Source: Chitinophagaceae bacterium (lineage in GTDB: Bacteria; Bacteroidota; Bacteroidia; Chitinophagales; Chitinophagaceae). From it: a stretch of 48,839 nucleotides of DNA. The position numbers were made by a program, and so were the translations under genes. Positions 42,761 through 48,839 of the stretch are shown here, in pieces (the stretch's first letter is position 1; the number at the start of each line of letters is the position of its first letter). Under the pieces are notes generated by a model that saw only the letters and a list, made by a program, of their open reading frames with translations, made no database searches and was not told the DNA's origin. The stretch is from contig VFKL01000109.1 in the NCBI GenBank assembly GCA_009885535.1, forward strand, positions 1 to 48,839. Reading direction: 5' to 3'.

Positions 42761-43177
42761 CTAGTTTTTTGTTGTTTGATCTTCCATTTCTTTTTCAAGC
42801 ATTTTTTTGTCGTCTTTGTATTTACTAGGACATTTCAACAAAATATCCTGACAATCGAAATGGTCTACTTCCATTTTACCCTTTAATACAATACGCTCAC
42901 TTTTTTCTAAATCACCAGGCTTGCTATTATGGTAAATAACTTTTGTTTTTCCACCCAAACTATCAATGGCATAAAAAGATAAGTAATTGGGGTTTTTGAT
43001 TGGGTCGTAAGTGATTGGCTCCGATTTATCCAATTTTGCAATTAGGTGCACAAACTTTCCTTGTTTATTCTTCGCAGAATTTATAGTGTCATATGTTGAA
43101 AAATCAACAGAAAAAACCAGAAGTCCAACAATTAGAGCTACAATGCCAATTAGGATGATGATATGTGTACGTTTCAT
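42761..43177 (-). CDS. ccmE: Cytochrome c maturation protein CcmE, CxxxY variant
   Basis: Periplasmic haem chaperone that binds haem covalently and hands it to CcmF. A single N-terminal membrane anchor (5-25) is followed by an OB-fold beta barrel. The haem-attachment motif, HxxxY in E. coli, is CPSKY here: Cys116 and Tyr120 in ILLKCPSKYKDD. The same replacement is known in some Desulfovibrio and archaeal CcmE. The acidic tail KKMLEKEMEDQ is typical of the flexible C-terminus. Length 138. The promoter may include TAATTTTG at 43209-43216 on the minus strand. Confidence 0.9.
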   Translation of the reverse strand: MKRTHIIILIGIVALIVGLLVFSVDFSTYDTINSAKNKQGKFVHLIAKLDKSEPITYDPIKNPNYLSFYAIDSLGGKTKVIYHNSKPGDLEKSERIVLKGKMEVDHFDCQDILLKCPSKYKDDKKMLEKEMEDQTTKN

Positions 43178-43208
43178 GGTGTAAATTTTTAATTTAAAAG
43201 TAAAAATG

Positions 43209-43216
43209 CAAAATTA
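43209..43216 (-). promoter_or_regulatory. Putative -7 box of ccmE
   Basis: TAATTTTG on the minus strand fits TAnnTTTG and lies about 31 bp before the ccmE ATG; no clear -33 box. Confidence 0.4.
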
Positions 43217-43423
43217 AAAAAGCGTAATAAACATGGAAGGCATAAAATTGTTGACTCCTATTTTTTTACTTTTTACTTTTGAATTTTGAATTTGAAAAGC
43301 CCTTGTGATAAATCTTGATAGATTAATAAATAGGCTTTTTGGGCATTTTCGATGCCAAAGGTAATTAAAACAAATAGAGTATTATATTGTTCATTTTTTT
43401 TAACGGATAAAAAATTGTTCGAT

Positions 43424-43431
43424 TATCTTTG
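43424..43431 (+). promoter_or_regulatory. Putative -7 box of the arginase-family operon
   Basis: TATCTTTG matches TAnnTTTG and lies 24 bp before the ATG at 43456, which supports that ATG over the TTG at 43429 that overlaps the box. Confidence 0.5.
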
Positions 43432-43455
43432 CTCCGAATTTTTCAAAACATTATC

Positions 43456-44508
43456 ATGACAGACCTTTCCGCTTTCGACCCCAACTCTGTTGGCAATCCC
43501 AATAATAATATTTTCGGACTTCCTTTTTCAGAAAGTGATGCTCGATTGATTATTTTACCCATTCCATGGGAAGTAACGGTGAGTTACAATGCAGGAACAG
43601 CAAGGGCCCCAGACCATATTTTTACAGCAAGTTTGCAAGTGGATTTATACGACCCTGAATATACAGATGCTTGGAAACAGGGTTTTTTTATGCGCATGCC
43701 CGATAAAAAAATTCTAACCAAAAGTGATTATCTCCGTAAAGAGGCTGAATTGTATATCAATTATATATCTCAAGGTGAATTGGTGGAAAACAATAAGTTC
43801 ATGACCAAAACACTAAAAGAAATCAATCAAGGAAGTTTGTTTTTGAATGATTGGGTGTATGAGCAAACTTCTGCATTATTAAAAAAAGACAAACTCGTTG
43901 CCTTATTAGGTGGAGATCATAGTACGCCTTTTGGTTATTTTAAAGCCATTGCTGATCAATTTCCAGAGTTTGGAATCTTACAAATTGATGCGCATTGCGA
44001 TTTAAGAAAAGTTTACGAAGGATTTAATTTCTCTCATGCTTCCATAATGTATAACGCTTTGGAAAACATTCCCGCAATTAAAAAACTGGTTCAAGTAGGG
44101 ATACGTGATTATTGCGAAGAAGAATTGGATTACATCAATAACAGCAACGGCAGGGTAGTAACGTATTTTTATAGAGACATCAAACACCGTCAATACGAAG
44201 GAGTTACTTGGAAGAAAATCGTTGATGAAATTATTGCAAATTTGCCACAACATGTTTTTGTAAGTTTTGATATTGATGGGTTAGACCCTAAATTATGTCC
44301 GCATACCGGAACCCCCGTTCAAGGCGGATTTGAAACAGAACAAGTGTTTTATTTGCTCAACAAATTGCATCTTTCAGGAAAAAAAATCATTGGTTTCGAT
44401 TTAAATGAAGTAGGGGTGAGCCATAATGAATGGGATGAAAATGTGGGTGCACGTGTTTTATATAAACTCTGCAATTTGTTAACCATAAGCAATCCACAAA
44501 ATGGATAA
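43456..44508 (+). CDS. Agmatinase/arginase-family ureohydrolase
   Basis: Binuclear manganese hydrolase of the arginase superfamily. All metal ligands are present: GGDHS (H155), DAHCDLR (D178, H180, D182) and SFDIDGLDP (D272, D274). The ATG at 43456 gives 350 residues; the frame opens earlier at a TTG that lies in the promoter. The family members hydrolyse agmatine, arginine, formiminoglutamate or proclavaminate; no residue here settles the substrate, and the chain is longer than typical agmatinase (~300). Its last bases (ATGGATAA) contain the start of the next gene, so it heads a tightly coupled operon with a bPH-like membrane protein and a radical SAM enzyme. Confidence 0.9.
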   Translation: MTDLSAFDPNSVGNPNNNIFGLPFSESDARLIILPIPWEVTVSYNAGTARAPDHIFTASLQVDLYDPEYTDAWKQGFFMRMPDKKILTKSDYLRKEAELYINYISQGELVENNKFMTKTLKEINQGSLFLNDWVYEQTSALLKKDKLVALLGGDHSTPFGYFKAIADQFPEFGILQIDAHCDLRKVYEGFNFSHASIMYNALENIPAIKKLVQVGIRDYCEEELDYINNSNGRVVTYFYRDIKHRQYEGVTWKKIVDEIIANLPQHVFVSFDIDGLDPKLCPHTGTPVQGGFETEQVFYLLNKLHLSGKKIIGFDLNEVGVSHNEWDENVGARVLYKLCNLLTISNPQNG

Positions 44509-45064
44509 AATAAGTGTTGTAATACCCAACGAAAAAAAGAACGGTCATAAGCTGTCCATTTTTTTTATTGCAATTATAAACATGATCGGCTTTTTGTATT
44601 TTATTTTCAATAACGCGTTCGGAAGCCTATCGTATGTTTTTGCATTTTTGGGATTTATTTCAATTCTCCCTCCGCTTTGCGCTTATTTTATTTTTAAGAA
44701 AAGTCAGGATACGCATATTGCCCAAATTGTAATGGGAATTTTATTCGCCTCAATTTGTTGGATGTTTGAAGGGTTATTTCCAGTTGGGTTATTAAATATG
44801 GCTTTTGCTATTTTTGGGCTAAAAATCATTCGTAAACTAGAAATCGTATTTAATGAAATCGGTGTTATATACCCTTCTTTTCCCAAAAAAATATTTACCT
44901 GGATTGAAGTAGAGCAAGTAATTTTGAAAGATGGGATGCTTACCATAGATTTAAAAAATAATAAACTCATTCAGTTTGTAATTTCTAACCAAGAAAACAA
45001 CTTGGATGAAGCTCAATTTAACGAGCGTTGCAAACAATTACAAAATCAAATTTCAAATCAATAA
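44501..45064 (+). CDS. Membrane protein with C-terminal PH-like domain
   Basis: Not recognised as a named family. The 187 residues contain four hydrophobic segments (about 18-37, 42-63, 72-90, 93-108), then a soluble C-terminal domain whose pattern IVFNEIGVIYPSFPKKIFTWIEVEQVILKDGMLTIDLKNNKLIQF resembles the bacterial PH-like domain often found after membrane helices. The start ATG lies in the stop region of the hydrolase gene (8-bp overlap), and the radical SAM gene starts 4 bp later, so it is the middle gene of the operon. Function unknown; a membrane scaffold for its neighbours is a guess. Confidence 0.78.
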   Translation: MDKISVVIPNEKKNGHKLSIFFIAIINMIGFLYFIFNNAFGSLSYVFAFLGFISILPPLCAYFIFKKSQDTHIAQIVMGILFASICWMFEGLFPVGLLNMAFAIFGLKIIRKLEIVFNEIGVIYPSFPKKIFTWIEVEQVILKDGMLTIDLKNNKLIQFVISNQENNLDEAQFNERCKQLQNQISNQ

Positions 45065-45068
45065 ATCA

Positions 45069-46379
45069 ATGTCAATACTAAACGAATCACCTTTTCTACT
45101 TTATTCAGATGGGGAAGGAAACATTTCTGAAGATACCAGTTTGTATGTAGTAGGAAGAAGTGGTTGGGATGCATATCCTGTTCCTGTAGAAGATTGGATT
45201 GAGTTGCCCGAAGGTGGTCAATTGTATGAGTTGCCCGGTAGAAAAGGCATTGGCATTGATGTGAAATCTGGTGAAATGAGATTGTGCGAAAAAGGATGGG
45301 CTGTTGCGGCTTTCATTCCGCCTGCGCATACAGGCTTGTACATGGCGGCTTATGAATCTCTACCAGAAGCACCTACATTACCTCTATTTTGTTACACCGC
45401 TGCAGGTTGGCAAAATGAAAAGTTTTTTGTTACTGCGGTTAGAATTGAAAAAGATATTCGCCAAGAAGCGGAAGGGTATGATGATGATCAAATTGAAGTT
45501 GGACATAATCATCTTTTAATTGCTTATCCCAATAATAGACTGGTGCAGCATTTGATGGAGAACTGTTGCATGACGTACACTTGTCCTGCTGCTAGAAACC
45601 TAGCTTTAGGTCGTTGGGAATGTCCGGTTCCTGTGTCGCCAGCTTGTAATGCCAATTGTATTGGATGTATTTCTTTTCAACCCGAAACGGAAGAGATATT
45701 TAGTACGCAAGACAGACTCACCTTTAGGCCTACAGCCGAAGAGATTGTAGAGTTTACGGTACCTCATTTGGAAACGGCACCTTTTCCAATCATTAGTTAT
45801 GGTCAAGGTTGTGAAGGCGAGCCACTGTTGATGTGGGAAACCATAAAAGAATCCATCATAGAAATTAGAAAACATACTTCAAAAGGAAGCATTAACATCA
45901 ATACCAATGGAAGCAAACCCGATGCGGTAAAAGCCCTTTGTGAGGTTGGATTAAATAGCATTCGCGTAAGTACAAATTCTGCTAGAAAAGAAATTTATTC
46001 GTCATATTATTTACCCAATAATTATCAGTTTGAAGATTTAATTGAAAGTTTAAAAGTTGCCAGAAGTTTTGGCGCTTGGACAAGCATAAATTATTTCGTA
46101 TTCCCCGGTATGACGGATTCTGTTGCGGAGTATGAAGCACTACGAAAACTAATCAAGGAAACGGATTTATGCATGATTCAATGGCGAAATTTCAACATTG
46201 ATCCCGATTGGTATTTGGGCAAAATAAATGTTTCAGATACTGGCGAATGCATTGGCGTAAAGCAAATGATGGAGCTGATTAGAGAAGAATTCCCTAGTTT
46301 GAAATTCGGTTATTTTAATCCTTCAATCGAAAGAATAAAAGGGGATTATGAGAAGGATTTTGCGAGAGGGGAGGTTTAA
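45069..46379 (+). CDS. Radical SAM enzyme of unknown function with extra N-terminal domain
   Basis: The [4Fe-4S]-SAM motif CxxxCxxC is at Cys193, Cys197 and Cys200 (ACNANCIGCIS). GQGCEGEPLLMWE and the SININTNGSKP segment are the usual SAM-binding strands of a radical SAM barrel. About 190 residues precede the motif: LYVVGRSGWDAYPVP, ELPGRKGIGIDV and a second cysteine cluster CCMTYTCPAARNLALGRWEC (166-185) close to the main motif, which could bind another cluster or zinc. I cannot name a family. ATG 45069 is preferred; the longer frame from 45006 overlaps the upstream gene. It ends in a region where a repeat tract begins directly at the stop codon. Confidence 0.87.
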   Translation: MSILNESPFLLYSDGEGNISEDTSLYVVGRSGWDAYPVPVEDWIELPEGGQLYELPGRKGIGIDVKSGEMRLCEKGWAVAAFIPPAHTGLYMAAYESLPEAPTLPLFCYTAAGWQNEKFFVTAVRIEKDIRQEAEGYDDDQIEVGHNHLLIAYPNNRLVQHLMENCCMTYTCPAARNLALGRWECPVPVSPACNANCIGCISFQPETEEIFSTQDRLTFRPTAEEIVEFTVPHLETAPFPIISYGQGCEGEPLLMWETIKESIIEIRKHTSKGSININTNGSKPDAVKALCEVGLNSIRVSTNSARKEIYSSYYLPNNYQFEDLIESLKVARSFGAWTSINYFVFPGMTDSVAEYEALRKLIKETDLCMIQWRNFNIDPDWYLGKINVSDTGECIGVKQMMELIREEFPSLKFGYFNPSIERIKGDYEKDFARGEV

Positions 46380-46388
46380 GACGTTTAT

Positions 46389-46452
46389 GAGGTTTGAGAG
46401 GTTTTTGATGTTCAAAAGGTTCAATTTGTTCAATAAGTTCAAAAGGTTGAGG
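46389..46452. repeat. GAGGTTTGAGAGG / TTCAAAAGGTTCAA repeat tract
   Basis: GGTTTGAGAGGTTTTTGATG followed by TTCAAAAGGTTCAATTTG and AGTTCAAAAGGTTGAGG, the same order as at 3669-3738, in the convergent gap between the radical SAM gene and the mutase gene. Confidence 0.78.
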
Positions 46453-46548
46453 ATGCTTTTCAATTTTATGCGCATCTATCAAGAATGTAATAAGTTTGAT
46501 GTTTGGCGTTTGGTGTTGGAACGAACTACAATCCAGTATCCATCCATC

Positions 46549-48108
46549 CTACCTGTACTCCCCAAATTCATTTCTCAATACATCTGCAATTTCGCCGAGC
46601 GTGCAATAGTTTTCAACGCATTCCAACACAACAGGCATAAGATTTTCGGTTGTTTTTACAACTGCAGCTAATTTTGATAATGAAGCTTGAGCTGCGTCGT
46701 TATTCCTTTTTTGTTTTAAACTATTCAGTTGATCGGTTTGCATTTTTTGTATGCTGTCATCAATTTTAAAACCCGGAATTTTTTCATTATCCGCAGTTTT
46801 GAATTTATTAACCCCTACAATTATTTTTGTTTCTTGTTCGATATCTTTTTGATATTGATACGCACTTCTTGCAATTTCTTCTTGCATAAAACCCGATTCT
46901 ATAGCTTCAACACTTCCGCCCATAGCATCAATGGCTTCAATCAATTTCCAAGCTTCAGCTTCCACTTCATCCGTTAATGACTCTACGAAATAACTTCCCG
47001 CTAATGGGTCAACCGTATCTGCGGTTCCACTTTCAAAGGCGACAATTTGCTGTGTTCTTAGGGCAATTTTTGCAGCTTCTTCAGTAGGTAAACTTAGCGC
47101 CTCATCGTAGCCGTTAGTATGTAATGATTGTGTGCCTCCCAATACGGCAGCGAGGGTTTGAATGGTTACACGGCTTACATTATTCATCGGCTGTTGAGCG
47201 GTAAGCGTGCTTCCGCCCGTTTGGGTATGAAAACGAAGCATCATTGCTTTTTCATCAGTTGCCCCTAATTCTTTCATCATTTTTGCCCACATTCTTCTTG
47301 CAGCTCTGAATTTTGCCACCTCTTCAAACAAATTGTTATGTGCGTTAAAGAAAAAAGATAGTCTTTTTCCAAACACATTTATATCCAATCCTTTTTGCTG
47401 TGCAGCTTGCACATATGCCTTGCCGTTACTCAATGTAAATGCAATTTCTTGAACAGCCGTACTTCCTGCTTCTCTGATGTGATATCCAGATATAGAAATC
47501 GTATTCCATTTTGGCAACGCTTTACTGCACCATTCAAATATATCCGTAATGATGCGCATTGATGGCTTTGGCGGATAAATGTATGTTCCTCTTGCCGCAT
47601 ACTCTTTCAAAATATCATTCTGAATCGTACCAGAAATGTTATTCAAATTAGCACCTTGCTTCTTTGCGAGCGCTACATAAAATGCCAATAAAATAAAGCC
47701 CGTTGCATTGATTGTCATTGACGTTGAAACACTTTCCAAATTAATGCCTTCAAATAGTTTTTCCATATCTTCCAAGCTATCAATAGCCACCCCAACTTTA
47801 CCTACTTCACCATCAGCTAATGGGTGGTCGCTATCGTAACCAATTTGAGTGGGCAAATCAAACGCCACACTCAAGCCACTTACCCCTTGATTCAATAAAT
47901 AATGATATCGCTTGTTGCTTTCTGCTGCCGTGGAAAATCCGGCATACTGACGCATTGTCCATAATTTGCCACGATACATAGAAGATTGAACGCCTCTTGT
48001 AAATGGAAATTCGCCTGCTTTTGATTCATCTGCTTTTTTGAAATCAGCAGACGTATAGGTTTCTTTGATTTCGATTCCCGAATCAGTGGTTACTTTATTT
48101 TCAGACAT
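46549..48108 (-). CDS. Methylmalonyl-CoA mutase family, catalytic subunit without B12-binding domain
   Basis: Adenosylcobalamin-dependent acyl-CoA mutase TIM barrel. The family opening [19 protein letters not shown] is at 34-52. Key residues align at a constant offset to Propionibacterium mutase: Tyr55 (Tyr89 there), Arg173 (Arg207) and His210 (His244) in [13 protein letters not shown]. Tyr and Arg at the first two points are the methylmalonyl-CoA mutase pattern, whereas isobutyryl-CoA mutase has Phe and Gln. At 519 residues it ends at [13 protein letters not shown], so the cobalamin-binding domain (about 130 residues) is absent and must be supplied by a separate subunit, as in archaeal and Icm-type two-subunit enzymes. 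It follows a membrane protein gene by 10 bp. Confidence 0.93.
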   Translation of the reverse strand: MSENKVTTDSGIEIKETYTSADFKKADESKAGEFPFTRGVQSSMYRGKLWTMRQYAGFSTAAESNKRYHYLLNQGVSGLSVAFDLPTQIGYDSDHPLADGEVGKVGVAIDSLEDMEKLFEGINLESVSTSMTINATGFILLAFYVALAKKQGANLNNISGTIQNDILKEYAARGTYIYPPKPSMRIITDIFEWCSKALPKWNTISISGYHIREAGSTAVQEIAFTLSNGKAYVQAAQQKGLDINVFGKRLSFFFNAHNNLFEEVAKFRAARRMWAKMMKELGATDEKAMMLRFHTQTGGSTLTAQQPMNNVSRVTIQTLAAVLGGTQSLHTNGYDEALSLPTEEAAKIALRTQQIVAFESGTADTVDPLAGSYFVESLTDEVEAEAWKLIEAIDAMGGSVEAIESGFMQEEIARSAYQYQKDIEQETKIIVGVNKFKTADNEKIPGFKIDDSIQKMQTDQLNSLKQKRNNDAAQASLSKLAAVVKTTENLMPVVLECVENYCTLGEIADVLRNEFGEYR

Positions 48109-48118
48109 ATTCGTGCGT

Positions 48119-48634
48119 TTAATTCAATATTTGTTTTGCTTCTGTTTGAAGAGCAGATAATACAATACCATTCATTTCGGCATTTGGGGTATTGCTGTAT
48201 TCAATGATTAATTTACTCAAATCTAATGCAGTAGCTGCTGGCGAAAGACTTGCAGTGATGTGATGTATAATGTAAATGTTTTGGTCTTTTAATCTTGTAA
48301 TAGCATTCCAAACTTCAGGACTAACATAAACCTGTTGACTGATATTGTATTCAAATTCCGTTTTGATGGATTCGGTCAACGCAAAATGTAAATCTGAAGC
48401 ACTCATGCCAGGTTGATTGATGCGATTGATTAAATTCGCCAATCCACATCTTTCTGCAAACATGGTTAGTCTTTCCAAGGCTTGCAACTTCATTCTATTT
48501 CCTTCATGATTAATGATTGGAATTTCGGACTGTTGTTTAGTATATGCTTTGAATTCTTTGTAAAAAATGATAACTAAAGCAACAGTTGCCAATTCCATTA
48601 ACAAAGCAACGTAGATGAAAAAATCTTGAAACAT
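48119..48634 (-). CDS. Membrane-anchored protein of unknown function upstream of mutase gene
   Basis: A 171-residue protein with one N-terminal membrane helix (about 5-25, [21 protein letters not shown]) and a mainly helical soluble domain (about 45-171) including [23 protein letters not shown] and [19 protein letters not shown]. It resembles a Bacteroidota-specific DUF family seen next to methylmalonyl-CoA mutase genes, but I cannot confirm the number. It ends 10 bp before the mutase ATG on the same strand, so the two are probably co-transcribed. Confidence 0.75.
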   Translation of the reverse strand: MFQDFFIYVALLMELATVALVIIFYKEFKAYTKQQSEIPIINHEGNRMKLQALERLTMFAERCGLANLINRINQPGMSASDLHFALTESIKTEFEYNISQQVYVSPEVWNAITRLKDQNIYIIHHITASLSPAATALDLSKLIIEYSNTPNAEMNGIVLSALQTEAKQILN

Positions 48635-48725
48635 ATGTTTAATTTATAGTTGCAAATGTAATTAAGTCATTTCAACTTTTTCCTTGTTTCGAAAATTGCT
48701 TTTATTTAAAACTTAAAAATGAATG

Positions 48726-48733
48726 TACTTTTG
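48726..48733 (+). promoter_or_regulatory. Putative -7 box of the IscA-family gene
   Basis: TACTTTTG fits TAnnTTTG and lies 14 bp before the ATG at 48748; no clear -33 box. Confidence 0.45.
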
Positions 48734-48747
48734 TAAAAATAAAAATT

Positions 48748-48839
48748 ATGGAAACAGTTACTATGGCTCCGGTTCAGTTTACATTATCTGCGATTGCAGA
48801 AATAAATAGATTAATGCATTCTGATGATTTTGATCAAAA
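48748..48839 (+). CDS. IscA/ErpA-family iron-sulfur carrier, 3' truncated
   Basis: Thirty codons are visible before the window ends: METVTMAPVQFTLSAIAEI and then NRLMHSDDFDQ. The pattern F-x-L-S-x-x-A-x-x-x-I-x-R-L is the start of the HesB/IscA fold. The three conserved cysteines lie beyond the end of the window, so the assignment rests on the N-terminus only. A TACTTTTG -7 box is 14 bp upstream. Confidence 0.7.
   Translation, partial: METVTMAPVQFTLSAIAEINRLMHSDDFDQ

Noticed and set aside
45006-45068. Earlier start for the radical SAM gene
   Set aside because: It lies inside the end of the upstream gene; the ATG at 45069, 4 bp after that gene's stop, fits the operon spacing and begins the plausible domain.

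Overview
The window is one contig piece of an AT-rich Bacteroidota chromosome, most likely from the order Chitinophagales (Chitinophagaceae-like). The assignment rests on gene content and signals: family-specific proteins (DUF4270 lipoprotein, GSCFA protein, DUF4294, DUF5686 barrel protein), the dxr-rseP pair, bacillithiol BshB1, a CcmE/CcmF cytochrome c pair, and TAnnTTTG-type -7 promoter boxes. Nearly all proteins are ordinary chromosomal ones. I saw no phage, integrase, transposase, rRNA or CRISPR array.

Layout. 1-971: 3' part of a GH3-family amide synthetase. 1079-3652: dxr and rseP. 3653-4112: repeat-rich spacer. 4113-7158: ppk1 then a Ppx/GppA phosphatase on the minus strand (polyphosphate metabolism). 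7308-9202: panC and a UPF0104 membrane protein (minus). 9307-15843, plus strand: short glycogen-synthase-like protein, DUF4270 lipoprotein, metK, rlmB, HMG-CoA lyase, GSCFA protein. 16001-16690: exported protein with exact 23-residue repeats. 16890-17504: miaE (minus). 17612-23058: penicillin-acylase-family hydrolase, small membrane protein, DUF5686 barrel protein. 23388-24416: trhO. 24603-28103: 1166-residue surface/barrel protein. 28116-29105: coiled-coil membrane protein (minus). 29274-30272: holA. 30333-33479, minus strand: nucleoside phosphorylase-dapF and SirB1-like-DUF952, two translationally coupled pairs. 33650-33721: tRNA-Cys. 33779-34168: small membrane protein. 34331-39601, minus strand: DUF4294, bshB1-desaturase-PAP2, glnS. 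40181-43177: ccmE-ccmF (minus). 43456-46379: arginase-family hydrolase, bPH-like membrane protein and radical SAM enzyme in a tight operon. 46549-48634: methylmalonyl-CoA mutase catalytic subunit with an upstream membrane protein (minus). 48748-end: start of an IscA/ErpA-family gene.

The most unusual material lies between genes. There are several families of small palindromic or composite repeats: a 109-bp element with inverted termini present twice at identical length; a 177-bp element with 24-bp imperfect inverted termini; two arrays of GCTCC-NNN-GGAGC palindromes at exactly 25-bp spacing, both in convergent gene gaps; hairpins built on CCCACGGTT and on GGGYTGAAAATCT; and a patchwork of CTTTGCG-type, GAGGTTTGAGAGG-type and ACCAGCGAAGCG-type modules reused in at least four spacers. 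Several of these elements begin exactly at the stop codon of the neighbouring gene.

Among proteins, the points most worth following are the uncharacterised hydrolase/bPH/radical-SAM operon, a CcmE with a CxxxY haem-attachment motif, a stand-alone mutase subunit carrying methylmalonyl-type active-site residues but no B12 domain, and a half-length glycogen-synthase-like protein. No single entirely new system is demonstrated. The repeat architecture and the radical SAM operon are the best candidates.
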